This document shows, piece after piece, positions 48,324-59,985 of a stretch of DNA of 64,000 bases. How positions within the stretch are numbered: position 1 is the stretch's first letter; every line of letters starts with the position of its first letter. The stretch is from Helicostylum pulchrum. Its lineage: Eukaryota; Mucoromycota; Mucoromycetes; Mucorales; Mucoraceae. The notes below the pieces were generated by a model. It was not told the DNA's origin. It saw nothing but the letters and a program-made list of their open reading frames with translations, and made no database searches. The position numbers and the translations under genes were made by a program. Where the stretch lies: NCBI GenBank assembly GCA_025677825.1, contig JAIXMO010000066.1, positions 62,001-126,000 of the forward strand, in the 5' to 3' direction.

Positions 48324-51054
48324 TTATTTAGATACAGTTTCCAAGAAATTACTTGGTACAAGACCAGACTTGATGACTCTTCTGTTTCTCGGGTTCAATA
48401 AACTGGCTTCCCACCATCCTTGCTCATCATCTTCATCGCTCTTTGATACCACACCTAACAAATCTCCTTCTTTAAACGTAATTTCTCCTTCATCTTGTTC
48501 TTCATAATCATAAAGTGCATAAGCTTAAAAAAAAGAGTTAAATTATTTGCTTAAACCAAAAAAAAAAAAAAAAGTAGTACAATACCAAAATCAATAAACC
48601 CAGCTACGCGGTCAGGGGTTACAACAACGTCTGGACTAGTAGGTGCTTGGTTTCTATGATACTCTTGAATAAATTTACTGCTGCTACGATACGAATCCGG
48701 TTGTTGTTCTACTGACCCAACAGGAGAAGAACAAGAAGCAATTGACTCGTTATTTTGCTTCAACATCAGATCATGAATACTTTGTGCTGTAGCAGAACTC
48801 GTAACACTAGGAGGACCTCTTATGCTTCCAACCCCAATACTGCTACGACGACTCGAGTTACTATTTAACGGACTAGCTGTTTCTTTTGAAGAAAGCGAGT
48901 TGAACGGATCATAGACATCTGCGTACCCTTGGCTGCTGCTAATGGACGACTGACGACTATACGATGGTGGTTCCACTGTACTCATACGTCTTGACTGAGG
49001 GTTCGGAAAGTACTGTGCCGAAGGGATATTGCTTCTTCTCTGCTGCTGTTTCTGTAACAGGCTAGGTGAAGAGATAGACGCGGTAGGTTTAATGTTGTGT
49101 GTACGGTACCGAACACTTTCCTCGGGCCCGTCACGAATAATACGCTTAGAGTCCAGTTCTCGTAACATATCGTCTAATTCAAACGCAGCTTCGTCTGCAC
49201 TGCTAGCAAATTCTTCTTCTTGGTTATAGTTCATGCCAAATGAATTCAACCGATCTAATGTACGTGGTAATGGTGGTGAATCCACGGGTTTCATCACGAT
49301 AGGCTCTTGTGGTTCTTGAGGAACGGTTTCTACAAAGGATACTCTTCGCCTGTTATTAAAACTATTGTTTTTACTTGCCAGTAAAGAAGGTGGTGTTTGA
49401 GCATTTTTTCTGTTCATTTCTTGGTATGCGGACATTAATCGATCTACTTTTTCATCTTGTGATGCAAGAGGTCTCTCCAGTTGACTTTCAACTTTGGGGA
49501 TTTGTTTTACCGTAGGCTCATTGACTGTCTCTGCTTCACTCTCGGGTTCGGATTCGGATTCGGTCACGTACTCGTATTCTTCTTCGTCATCTTCTTCGTC
49601 AGAGGGGTATACTTCCATGACACCCACCATCATAACAGGTTCACTCTGCACCGGACTCTTGTTGTCTTGTGGTTCGACTGATTTAGTCGTCGTCGTCGTC
49701 GTCTCTGGTACACTTGACACCGACATCTTTCTGTTCACAGATGAAGCGCGGTCTTCGGATTCACTTTGGTCTTCATGATCAATATCATTATGCGTAAATT
49801 TAGTACCTTGATTAGCCTCATGATAAGCGTGTAACTTTATATAATTTTTTGAGGCTAGACACACAAAATAAAGGTTAATTCCTGTCATCCATTTTTTATT
49901 GTAATAACTTACTTGGGATGACACTAGTTGATTTATTTGTATTTACAAATTCAATCAAGTCTTGTACAACATCAATCTTTGAAGCTTCTGTATTAATCGT
50001 CTCACAAGCCTTTTTATGTATTACATTAGCAAAGAAAGGGTTACAGAATATATAAATTATTTATTTACCTCTATTTCACCTTGATGACATGTAATCAATA
50101 AATTTGCACAGTCTGATAAATTTGACTTGAAGAATTCTAAGCGCTCTAGTTCCAGTTGTTCAAATGCTTGACATGTATGAACCCACTCTTTATTCCATTC
50201 TAAGACCATTGTTGATAGATCTTGAAGAGCTTCATCGTATACTTTTTCTACAGTGTTATAAATTAGTAAATATTTAAAAAGAAGAGGCTGGTTTAGTATT
50301 TTACTTAGTTTATCTATTGTAACAGACGCAGATTTAAAAGTTGCAATCTTGTCCTTTTCAGAACCTTGTTGTTGTACTAATAAATTTGCTTTTTCGATTT
50401 CCAGGTTGTGTCGTTTATGTGCTCTATGAACAAAATTAGCTTGTACTTGTCTATTATTGTATAGTTTTTGAATCGAACTTTGCAGCTACAAGAAAAAAAT
50501 AATAGATAGTTAGTTATCTAGGTATTATGTATATGTAAGATAGTAGTATAATTACCTCTTTTTTCAAGATCCTTTGTTTATTTAATAATCTCGATACAGG
50601 TACAACCACTTTCTCACGCAACAAAGTTGATAGTTGTAAATGGGACTCAGCTACAGTTTGAAACTGCTGCTGCATTGTGTCCATGGCGTGTTTACTTGAA
50701 CCATTCTCGGTACTAGATATCTTTTGCTTTTGAGCAATTTGTAATAAGGTTTTACCGTACTCTTCTTCTAGTAACGCTCTAAAAGAATACGACTTGGATT
50801 AGTTTCTTATATGTGTGTGTGTTTGGTCTCTATTAAATTACCTTGACTCATATGCATGCTTAAACTTTTCACAGGTTTGTTTTGCACCGCGCATGCGTTC
50901 AATTAAAATAGTAATTCCATTCTTTTCTAAACTTTCCTACAAGCGCGTAAAAATACACAGTTGAGTTATACAACAGTGCGACATGAATTAAAAAAAGAAA
51001 ACTAACCCAAAAATTATCTGAAAAGTTGATTGGAGAAGAAGCTTCAGTAGTCAT
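48324..51054 (-). CDS. F-BAR-SH3 protein of the Cdc15/Imp2 (PCH) type
   Basis: Eight exons, in minus-strand order: 51054-51007, 50936-50842, 50778-50556, 50485-50305, 50247-50069, 50009-49913, 49854-48586, 48523-48324; 763 residues. Residues 1-285 or so form an F-BAR domain. It starts FSDNFWESLEKNGITILIER and GAKQTCEKF, the usual opening of the FCH module, then runs in charged helices. The middle 420 residues are disordered, Ser- and Glu-rich, with many basic-x-x-Ser sites (RRMSTV, RRSSIG), as expected for a kinase-regulated scaffold. One SH3 domain closes the protein (AYALYDYEE, GWWEASL, GLVPSNYLE). Proteins of this design organise the cytokinetic ring, septum or endocytic patches. The class is firm; the exact orthologue (Cdc15, Imp2 or Hof1) is not. 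Confidence 0.9.
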
Positions 51055-52201
51055 TTTTTTTAAAGTATAACAAAGAAAAAGGAAGGCAAAAAAAAAGAAA
51101 TATTGTTTTCTCTCTCACAAGTCCATTACCGTTTGTTTTCATTTGAATGTTTACATTACAATCCTAATTTGGGTGTTTTTTTATAAACAAAGAAATTACC
51201 AATTTTGTATAAAAAAACAAACCACAAAAAAACACAGTCAACGTCACCAACAACTAAAAAAAAAATCAAGGGCGAATCCAAGAAAAACATGTACCCAGAT
51301 CTGTTTAAATATAATTTACCAATCATCTTTACCTTGATCATGTGCAGAAAAAAAAGAGGGGGAGCGTTACACCCACTAACGATCTTAAGAAGTAAATAAA
51401 AAAATCATCCAATGTTTACCTTATTTACGCTGATAATAACTTTATTTTAAAAGAGCGGTACCTTTTGGGGGGAGGAAGAGAGAGGGAGAGAGGCGAAATT
51501 TCTGACGTTTTTTGCTGCTGTTAAAAAGAAACAGACTTGACTAACCTTTACAAGGTTTCTAAGCTACCGTTAAAGCGAATCCATTCGGTGGAGATAACAG
51601 TATTACAGGAGACCCCCTCTCTCTAATTTAGCGTCTTTTTTTTTACAGCAGGTGCAAAAAAAAGCACGACCATCATGATTACGCTCAGAGCAAGTTCAAC
51701 GCACCTCTTTGTTACATAAACAAATGCACTAACCTCTTAAAAAGGTTCCAGACAGAAGGTCCAGTGCAAATGCTTTTTTTTGTCTCACATGATATACATA
51801 CAAACATTTAGCAGGTTTATCGGTAAATTGCATTTATTGTCGGTAGCCGCTATATTTCTTCAGTCAAATAAAAACTATATTCCTCGAAAAAAGGAGCTAC
51901 AGTATACAGTGAAAGCCCAAAACACGTAGTAGTTAGTATATTTTGAATTTCATACGGCCCTTTTTTTTTTGGTGAAAGAGATATACTATATCAGCTAGCT
52001 GATTCATAACTACAACATCGGTATAAACGGCACCATGTGTAAGATTTCGACAACCCAAAAAATCATGCACTTTTTTGAAACTTTTTGGTATGGTTACTTT
52101 TTTTGGGAATAAAAGGTCACAAATATACGGTCACGATATAAACTTTTTTTTTCTTATTTTTGACATCTTGAATACCTTTTTTTAAAACAACACATTAAAA
52201 A
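51055..52201. other. Divergent intergenic stretch, no gene seen
   Basis: 1.1 kb between the start of the F-BAR gene and the start of the zinc-finger gene. Short frames only, with A/T homopolymers and a purine-rich G/A patch at about 51465-51495. Confidence 0.5.
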
Positions 52202-52980
52202 ATGACCGATCAAGGGAATACAAAGCTTGATGGATCTATTACAAGTTATTGCATTGAACATGCCGCCACTCAAAAGTCTAAATGTGCTGCATGTGAAAGA
52301 GTCATTCCTCATAAATCACTCCGTGTTGCTGAAGTTTACAGAAGAACTAAAAAAGTCAAGAAGGATAAAGCTAGACACACATGGTTCCATTTCAAGTGTT
52401 GGAAGGGTAAAATGACAATGCATACATTCCTTTAGTACGTGAATATACTGACAAACCTGTTTTTTTAAAAAAACGCAACTTTTTAGTCCCTGATTATTTA
52501 ACTCGTGTACCTATCGAGCAATTTAGAGGATATCTTGCTTTGAACGATAAAGATAAATCTCGTGTTCAAAGAGTTATCAAGAGCGGTGCTGGATCTTCTT
52601 GGGGTCAATTGATGGAAAAGCAAAAGCCTGTAAAGACCGAAGAGGAATTAGAGGCAGATAAGGAGGTTCAAGCCAAGAAGGATCAAAAGAAGAAAGAAGA
52701 TGACGAGAGTATGAATATGGACATGACTGAAGTCTTGACCGGTACACAAACAAAGTCTAGCAAGAAGAAGGCAAAGAAGGAGATTGAAGATAAGAAGACT
52801 GAAAAGGCTACTGAAAAGACTGAAAAGGTTGACGCATTAAAGCCCAAGACAGATAAAAAGGCAAAGGTTACCAAGAAGGCAGTGAAGGAAGTTGTTGCCA
52901 AGGTCAAGGAAATTAAACTTCCTAAAGAAGATTTATTAGAGTTGGAGAACTTTGCAAAGGAATTTAGTGCTTTCAAGTAA
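52202..52980 (+). CDS. PARP-type zinc-finger nuclear protein
   Basis: Two exons: 52202-52406 and 52487-52980; 232 residues. The N-terminal 90 residues hold a PARP-type zinc finger. It has CAAC (about residues 33-36) and, after a basic stretch, HTWFHFKCW, which gives the Cys-Cys-His-Cys ligand set. After RVPIEQFRGYLALND the chain becomes a highly charged Lys/Glu-rich tail with many KK pairs. PARP-type fingers recognise DNA breaks. No catalytic PARP domain follows, so this is a stand-alone finger protein like those known from several fungi. A role in DNA-damage recognition is inferred. Confidence 0.82.
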
Positions 52981-53054
52981 AAATACAATAAAATAATATG
53001 TACAAAATGCTTTTTTATTTTTTAAGTGTATCATTTTTTTCTTTTTTTTAAAAT

Positions 53055-53741
53055 CTATTTGCGACGTACGATTTCCCAACCATCAGCATCAACAGTAGGT
53101 TCTTCAGGTACTTCTTCCATATCATCGTCCTTGTCCTCAGGCTGTTGATTCTACAAGTATACATATAAAAGAAAAAAAAGATTGAATTAGAGATATATAC
53201 AAAAATACAGGTACTACGCTATAAACTTACATTATCATCAACAATATCATCACCCTCTTCATCATCATCATCACTATCATCTCCTTGCTTTACACAACTA
53301 GAAGCAGTAAAAGAGTTTTGAAGCTTGGCCTTTTCACGAAGACGCTCTACTTCAGAAAAGTCACCTTTGACACATTGAGCGTACAACAAGATTAAATGCT
53401 TTGCGACCAAATAAGGTGAATCGTCTTCCAGTGTAGCATTAAACTCATCAGTCATGATTTGAGCCAAGATATCCTCGATTTCATCAATATCCAACTGACT
53501 ACCACCTTTTTTTTTATACTTGGTTAAAAAATTGCATGATTTTTACTGCTTTTTTTTTAAAAAAAAAAAAAAACTTACGTTTATCGAAATGACCAACAAT
53601 AAGATCAATCATCCATTCTCTCTTTTCGGCAGACTCAACTCCTCCCCAATCTTGTTCCACTGCAAGCTTTAAAGCTGTCCAGTTATGGAAAATATAAGAA
53701 ACGCCTTCTTCAAAAGCAAGCTTGTTAGGATGATCTGCCAT
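53055..53741 (-). CDS. TSR2: Pre-rRNA-processing protein Tsr2
   Basis: Three exons, in minus-strand order: 53741-53579, 53505-53231, 53150-53055; 177 residues. It carries the WGG motif in AVEQDWGGVES and the helical block DEIEDILAQIMTDEF that define the Tsr2 family. An acidic stretch follows (DDSDDDDEEGDD) and the tail ends DGWEIVRRK. Tsr2 chaperones ribosomal protein eS26 and is needed for maturation of 20S pre-rRNA. Length and order agree with yeast Tsr2. Confidence 0.93.
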
Positions 53742-53945
53742 GTTTCAATCGATTAAAAAGTAAAACAAAAATGTCATCTTGATTTTAAAAATATAAAAAC
53801 CTCTTCGAGAAAAAAAAAAAAGAAAAAAAAAAAGTGACTGGTACTTCAAGTCCAAGTTAAACACGTAAAACGCGGTTAAAAAAAACCAGACTTTTTTTTT
53901 TTTTTACGTAGTTTATCTATCTTTTTTTTTATATATATAACAACA

Positions 53946-54459
53946 ATGGACAAACCTACACCTCGTATTAATTCAAGCTTAAGAGAAAAGTATGCTGGAA
54001 AGACAGTTCGTATTATTGGAAAGATTGTATCTGTAAGTTATTCTTTTTTTTAAAAATAAATAAATAAAGGAGGGTTTACTTATAAGTTTATATAGCTTTC
54101 AGGCAATACCGCAGTATTAAACTCTACAGATCACGGTCAAGTTTTAGTTCATTTGAATGGTGTAAGTAGTTACTTTACGTTTAAAAAAATACAAGGTAAG
54201 AGACTGACAACAACGGTATATAGGAAAGTCAATGGGGTACAGACTATGTTGAAGTTATTGGACAAGTTGAACCAGACTTTACATTAAGAGAATTCAAAAC
54301 TTCTAATCTTGGCAATGATTTCGGTTAGTTTTTGATAAAGTTTTTTTTTCTTTTTTTTTTTTTTTTTTTTTGGTGTAATTCTAATCGTTATATTTAGATC
54401 TTGAATTGGCAAATAAGGTGGTTGAGTTTAGTCAAAGATGCCCAGAGATTTTCGAATAA
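53946..54459 (+). CDS. RFA3: Replication protein A 14-kDa subunit (Rfa3/RPA14)
   Basis: Four exons: 53946-54032, 54096-54161, 54224-54323, 54398-54459; 104 residues. The protein is one small OB fold. PTPRINSSLREKYAGKTVRI, LSGNTAVLNSTDHGQVLVHL and DYVEVIGQVEPDFTLREF match the RPA14 pattern. RPA14 is the smallest subunit of the single-stranded-DNA-binding RPA complex. The length is close to human RPA3 (121) and yeast Rfa3 (122). It lies about 200 bp from the divergent TSR2 gene, so the two may share a promoter region. Confidence 0.9.
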
Positions 54460-54581
54460 ACAACAGAAAATAAACAGAAAATATAATTATTATGATAAGC
54501 ACATGTTTTTTTATTTTAGTGTGGGTAATTCAAAAAAAGAAAAAGAAAAAAGATATTATGTAGTGATATCATTCTACATAT

Positions 54582-55499
54582 TTAAAGTTCCTTGCCTAAT
54601 TGTTCAGCTAATTCTTTACCACGATTTTGAGCAGCAAAGACAGCATCCGACATAGTTTTTCTGATATTATTTGATTCCATAGAGTTAATAGCTGCTTCAG
54701 TTGTACCCTTTGGAGAAGTGACTTTACGTCTCAGTGTAGCTAAATCATCTTCAGACGTTTGAGCCATACGAGCAGCACCCAAGCAAGTTTGAATAGTTAA
54801 AGCCTTTGCATCTTCTAAAGTTAAACCAGCCTCTATTCCAGCATTTTGCATAGCCTCCATAATTAAAAAGAAATAGGCGGGACCACTACCACTAATACCT
54901 GTAACTGAATCAATCAGTGACTCTTGAGAGACCCATGATACTTGCTTTGCGATAGAATTCATAATACTTTCTGTCATTTCTCTTTGTTCATTATTTACAT
55001 GGTCTGTAGCATACAATCCAACAGCTCCCTCACCAACAAGTGCAGGTGTATTTGGCATACAACGTACAATAGAAGCAGGATCACTTGTATTTAACCATTT
55101 ATAAATATCCTGTGTTGTAATACCAGCAGCAATTGACACAATCAACAACTTTGGGTTTTGTTTTAACAAGCCTGATAAATCATTGATGACAACTGTACGT
55201 AATACTTGGGGTTTAACAGCCAATATAACAATATCGGATCCTTCAATAATTTCACAGTTGTTCTTGGAGCTAACAAATTCAGGGTATTTGGTTTGCATGT
55301 ATTCTAAGCGTTGATCAAAGGGTTCAGAGTAACGAAGTAAAGAACTAGGATGACCACTGGATTGAAGACCGGCCAGGATGGCTTCGGCCATATTACCACC
55401 ACCAATGAAAGAAATAATAGGCTTGTTGACAAGTTTTTTAACAGTAGAAGAGACCATATGAGATGTAATAGTTTGTAATCTTTGAAGAGAAAAGGACAT
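54582..55499 (-). CDS. PRO3: Pyrroline-5-carboxylate reductase
   Basis: One exon of 305 residues. It catalyses the last step of proline synthesis, NAD(P)H-dependent reduction of pyrroline-5-carboxylate. The dinucleotide-binding start IISFIGGGNMAEAIL, the conserved RCMPNTPALVGEGAVGLYA and the family signature TGISGSGPAYFFLIMEAM are complete. The first 30 or so residues are longer than in bacterial enzymes. The ATG at 55499 is the first in frame. A second Met at about residue 15 could also be used. Its 3' end converges on RPA14, 122 bp away. Confidence 0.96.
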   Translation of the reverse strand: MSFSLQRLQTITSHMVSSTVKKLVNKPIISFIGGGNMAEAILAGLQSSGHPSSLLRYSEPFDQRLEYMQTKYPEFVSSKNNCEIIEGSDIVILAVKPQVLRTVVINDLSGLLKQNPKLLIVSIAAGITTQDIYKWLNTSDPASIVRCMPNTPALVGEGAVGLYATDHVNNEQREMTESIMNSIAKQVSWVSQESLIDSVTGISGSGPAYFFLIMEAMQNAGIEAGLTLEDAKALTIQTCLGAARMAQTSEDDLATLRRKVTSPKGTTEAAINSMESNNIRKTMSDAVFAAQNRGKELAEQLGKEL

Positions 55500-55717
55500 A
55501 TTTTTTGATACTGGCTCGATTGAAATTGGCCCTATTTATTTAAATTTTTTTTGGTGTGTGTGTAATGTGATTTGCATTAAAAAGAAAGGGTTCTATCTCT
55601 CTCCCAATAATTTATTATTTGTTTGTGTGTGTAGGACCCCCAAGTAACTTACAGACCCCCCATCCCCCTTTTATTTTATAAACCCCGGTTATATTAAAAT
55701 GACGAAATTGTACTCTC

Positions 55718-56668
55718 TCAATAAGCTTCGTTGTAACTTGTGGGTAAATCATACAGATCTTTTTCAGATAACGCGCCATTTCTATAATAACGTATTACTT
55801 ATCACATATACATATATATATATATGTATATAGGCATGACATAATCACGTGTATCTTTCTTTTTTAATCAGTGACGTACCTGAGTAATAAATCCTCTATC
55901 TCTTCTATATCAAATCTTGCGCCAACAAGATCTATGATTCTTACTAAATTAGCAATCAAGATACCATTTTTATACCCCAATATTGCAGGTGACTCTACTA
56001 AATCAAAGTCTAATTCAATAGCTGATATTCTAATAAATTTAGCAAGTGCATATTTGTTGGATAAACTCGTCAAGTACTGATCCAACACTCTGCATTTCTC
56101 TAACCGTTCATCAAACAAGTGTACAATCACTGCTGTCCCTTTACTTTCTTCTTCGTCAATTACTTCAGCATATTCATCTATACTGATCGTTGTCACCGTA
56201 CCAAATACTGTTTGGTCTCGCTCTCTTTTTAATTCCTTTAATCGCTGTTCACGTACATATTTCAATTCATCGTGTTGTAATACAAGTAATTCTTCCCGTT
56301 CATCGTCTAAATATGTCGTGGTCACGGGCGCTTTCGATATCATACGGGCATTGTATTCGTGTATAGCCTTTTTATTTGCTATCAACTTGTTAAGCTCATG
56401 AAAGTCACGGTCTGCTTTGACTCCTTTAGGCCCTGTCTGTGGTCCATCTACTCTTTCTTCGTGCGGGCGAGAAAATTGCTATATTAAGTTTTTTTGTTAA
56501 CAGATAAAGGGGGGGGGGGGTGAAAAAAAAAGTCCTTTTTTTTACCTCTTCTTCTACATTTTGCTCATCTTGTTCTTCTTCGTCATCTGTTTCTTGCTCA
56601 ATTCTATCTTTATCGTCATGTTCTTCTAACCCAGTATTTTGTAATTGTGCCCAAAGTGCGTCTTCCAT
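55718..56668 (-). CDS. Phosducin-like protein
   Basis: Three exons, in minus-strand order: 56668-56546, 56478-55880, 55781-55718; 261 residues. An acidic N-terminus (EQETDDEEEQDEQNVEEE) is followed by a helical segment (DDEREELLVLQHDELKYV). A thioredoxin-like fold with phosducin-type landmarks comes next: FGTVTTISIDEYAEVID, GTAVIVHLFDERLEKCRVLD, KFIRISAIELDFD and PAILGYKNGILIANLVRI. It lacks a CxxC active site, as phosducin-like proteins do. These proteins assist CCT-mediated folding of G-protein beta/gamma subunits (PhLP1, yeast Plp1) or of tubulin and actin (PhLP2/3). Which subgroup this belongs to is uncertain; the GTVTTIS start favours the Plp1 group. Confidence 0.85.
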
Positions 56669-56900
56669 GCTTGAAAATAAAATAAAAATCTAAATGAGAT
56701 AACGGGAAAGAGAGAAAAATAACAACAACAAAAAAAAACTGTCATATTTTTTTATTTTTTTTTACTCCTATTTTTTTTTTATTGTATTTTTAGGAGTTCA
56801 ACCTTTATATATAAAAAGACAAAAACCCACTTCTTCCCTTTTTTTCTTTTTCCTTACCATCTTTTTTTTTTACTACATAAGTAATAATCGAGGTGATATA

Positions 56901-57523
56901 ATGGGAGCAAATGTATCAAAGGCACTATCAAAGATATTCGGTACAAAAGAAATGAGAATATTAATGTTGGGATTAGACGCAGCAGGCAAAACGAGTAAGC
57001 TACAAAAGGGGGAAATTCAAAAAATATAAGCGTTCTGAGATCTAATTTAACTCGTTTTATTATTTTAGCCATTTTATACAAGCTAAAGTTAAATCAATCT
57101 GTTACCACGATACCAACGGTTGGCTTCAATGTAGAATCGGTTACATATAAAAACGTCAAATTTAACGTATGGGATGTGGGAGGACAAGATAAGATTAGGA
57201 ACTTGTGGAGGCATTATTACACTGGTACACAAGGCTTAATATTCGTGATTGATTGTCAAGATAAAAACCGAATTGAAGAAGCTAGACAAGAACTGTATAG
57301 GATTATATCTGACCGTGAAATGAAGGATTGTTTATTATTAATATTCGCTAATAAGCAAGATTTACCTGGTTCCTTCACTCCTGCTGAAGTCACGGATATA
57401 CTAGGCCTGGCAAAGTTGAGAGAGAGGATATGGTACGTTCATCCTTCTTGCGCTACCACTGGTGATGGTTTATTTGAAGGGTTAAATTGGTTGAGCCAAA
57501 ATGTAAAAGCAATATACAAATAA
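56901..57523 (+). CDS. ARF6: Arf6-like small GTPase (yeast Arf3)
   Basis: Two exons: 56901-56994 and 57069-57523; 182 residues. Gly2 is available for N-myristoylation. The G1 motif GLDAAGKT (residues 24-31), the switch segments [10 protein letters not shown] and [16 protein letters not shown] and the SCATTGDG motif are intact, so the GTPase should be active. [20 protein letters not shown] and [13 protein letters not shown] match Arf6 better than Arf1, whose start is longer. Arf6/Arf3 acts at the plasma membrane in endocytosis, PI(4,5)P2 production and polarity. Its potential partner Afi1 is encoded at 35.6 kb. Confidence 0.95.
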
Positions 57524-58349
57524 ATTATTATGATCGGTGGCAATATTTTTTGCTTTCTTCTGTTTTATAAAGGATATGCAACCGATCATCCATCAACTTC
57601 TGTATAATATAGAACCTCACCCTTACTTCTTCTTCTTCTTCTTCTTTACATTAAATAAAAAAAAACTCTTTTTATACTTACTTGCTTGGACAAAAAAGAA
57701 ATTGTGTCTCTCATCACTCTTATATCTGCTATATTTATGATGAACAAAAAAAGTGTGTAAACTCTATTATTAGACTTGCTCGCATAAATAACAATAAAGG
57801 AGAAAGTTCTTACTGTACAACAGCCAAAGGTTTTTCGCGTGGTAATAAGCTAATTGACTTTTTTTTATGCTTACCTCTTACTTGGTTTTTAAGTTAAGGC
57901 ACCCCGAAATTTTTTAAAAAAAAAATCCCATCCCCCCTCACACTCTCCTTTAGTCTCCGTTAACTGGGTACTTGACACCCGTTAGGAAACAAATAACCTA
58001 CCTGCATATTCACAGAGAACTATCCTACTACGCTATAAAAAAAAAGTTATATATACTTTGCAAGTGGGTCAAGTTTAAACTACATGTCTTCTCCCTTTAA
58101 ATGTATTAGAAAATAGCCTTCCAGAAGTTACTCTCTTATTCTATTCCATTTCTATACTTTGAATTTTAAGGTTGATCGAAAAGGTTTGTACATTTAGTTT
58201 CTATAGTACTTAATAGGATATCAATTACCTTTCGCCTCCCACTCCGAGACTCTCTCCTATATGTTATTATTATTGTACGTCATTCATACACGCTATAAAG
58301 AAAAATTCTTTTTTCATTCTTAAATCAATTAAGAATTTACTTGCTTTTT
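57524..58349. other. Intergenic stretch, no gene seen
   Basis: It lies downstream of the Arf6-like gene. It contains a TTC/CTT run (about 57629-57646) and A/T homopolymers. No gene can be supported. Confidence 0.5.
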
Positions 58350-59099
58350 TTACAGCGCAACCTTAAATGAAAAAAAAAAAAAAATCCTGATAACGTGCAT
58401 CAGTTTTCTAAAAAAAAATGTAGATTGAAAAGTGGTCATTTTTGAGGATTGAAATCCTGAGTCTATATAAGGAAATAATTGTAATGGTTTTTTTTTTACT
58501 TTTGCTGATTTCAGGCCAGTGCCGTCCATCGTGATGCTGCTGCGATAATTTAAGGACTTGAGCTTATTATACCAAAAAAAAGCTTGGCAGAAGCTTCGGA
58601 TGCGTTCATTTTCTTTGCACCAGCAATTCGGAGGCCAAGATAACAATGAACGGCTTGATGTTTAGTCTGCTCGTAGCCTGATTTCTCAAGGATGCTACCA
58701 GAGCTAAGTCTTGGTATTAATTCCGTAGCCGTTATCATAAGCGGCCTGCATTGTTTCCATCTCAGTTGCAGCAGGGGCCTCTTCAGCTACTGGAGTTGCC
58801 ACATTAAAATAGCTAGAAATATTAGCTCTTCCACTGGCCATTTCACGATTTTTTTGATTCAACTTTCGTTGATGTCTGACAGTGTACTTTAAACCTCGCG
58901 AAAATGGCGTTTTTCTGCTAATTTCGTCATCCTTCAAGATAAAGTTAACTGATTGAACAGTTGTTTCTTCGACAATTTCGACAGGTTGAACATCTACTAC
59001 TGTTAAATCTTCACTATCTACATTGATAATCTCAGCGACACCACGAGCTTTACGTAAATTTTGAATCATGCTCTTTTTTCTGTTAGATAATCTTGCCAT
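58350..59099 (-). pseudogene. Broken gene relic, possibly from a transposable element
   Basis: The ATG at 59099 opens a 131-residue frame (MARLSNRKKSMIQNL, later RHQRKLNQKNREMASG) that stops at 58704. Right there a second frame continues (EKSGYEQTKHQAVHCYLGL, then KKMNASEASAKLFF) down to 58550. A third frame follows (WYNKLKSLNYRSSITMDGTG). Protein-like sequence therefore crosses three frames within 750 bp, with no splice signals between them. This looks like one gene broken by at least two frameshifts. The middle block recalls the helix-turn-helix regions found in fungal element-encoded proteins. That link is a weak inference. Alternatively, the 131-residue frame is a genuine small gene with unrelated sequence behind it. 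Confidence 0.4.
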
Positions 59100-59199
59100 T
59101 TTAAATTTTTATTTGCTTTGATAATAACTAAAAGTTGATAAAAATAAAAAAACTTTTTTTTATTAACTCTACTTAATAAGTAAAAACTAATAACATCGA

Positions 59200-59985
59200 C
59201 ACCGGTTGAATTTAGCAACGTTGTATGATTGATTAATAGCTACAAGTCCAGGGTCAATCATTTATATAATGCTTAAATATGCATGTAGTAAACAAGGTAG
59301 GTTTACGAGGGGAAAAGCAAAGAGTAAATTATAAGACTTTTATATTTATTACTATATATAATAAAGCTATCTATGTCAAACTGACGGTTCTCTTACATAT
59401 AACTGAGATCTTACTACATAAAAGGTCATCTGTTTTTTAACTGCTTTTAATGAATTTTCTCTACATTGTGACTATGTGATGAACTAAAAAAATTTTTATT
59501 TGTGTCGCTGTTACAACGCCGGTCAAACTTCGAATAAACTTTTTGAAAAGCGTAAAGGAGATATGCAACAAACACTGGCTATAATGTTTTATTAGCACTC
59601 TTTAAAACGTTTTTCATTGATTGTTTTATCTTTAAAAATGTTTCCCATCGTGTTTAATCCAAAAAAAAAAAGTGTTGAAATCCCACTCTGCTGACTGTGC
59701 CGTTTTTTAATACCAGCTAAACATTTAAGTAGTATTGTCACTTTTAAAACTTAGTAACGCTAGATGACTGGCTAATAGCTCAAAGTAAAGGGAGGTCAAA
59801 TTTTTATTACAGTGCTTAAATATTCAAACTTCAAATGGAAGTTACGAAAAAAAATAAAGTCAATATACAAAAAAACACCGAATGTAATCTGTTACTAACA
59901 CTCCTTAGAACACTTTCCATTTGTCGCTTTATGTTTAAAAAGGTTTGCCATCGTGTTTAATTGAAAGAAAAAAAAAAGGGAAAAT
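59200..59985 (+). repeat. Two diverged direct copies of a roughly 0.3-0.4-kb sequence
   Basis: Two blocks recur in the same order. The first is at about 59175-59281 and again at about 59724-59822 (shared GGCTAATAGCT/GATTAATAGCT and TGCTTAAATA stretches). The second is at about 59570-59672 and again at about 59880-59970 (shared CCATCGTGTTTAAT, preceded by a CACTCTTTAAAAC/CACTCCTTAGAAC segment). The copies are clearly related but diverged, like an old tandem duplication or two old element insertions. No coding frame is preserved. Confidence 0.6.
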
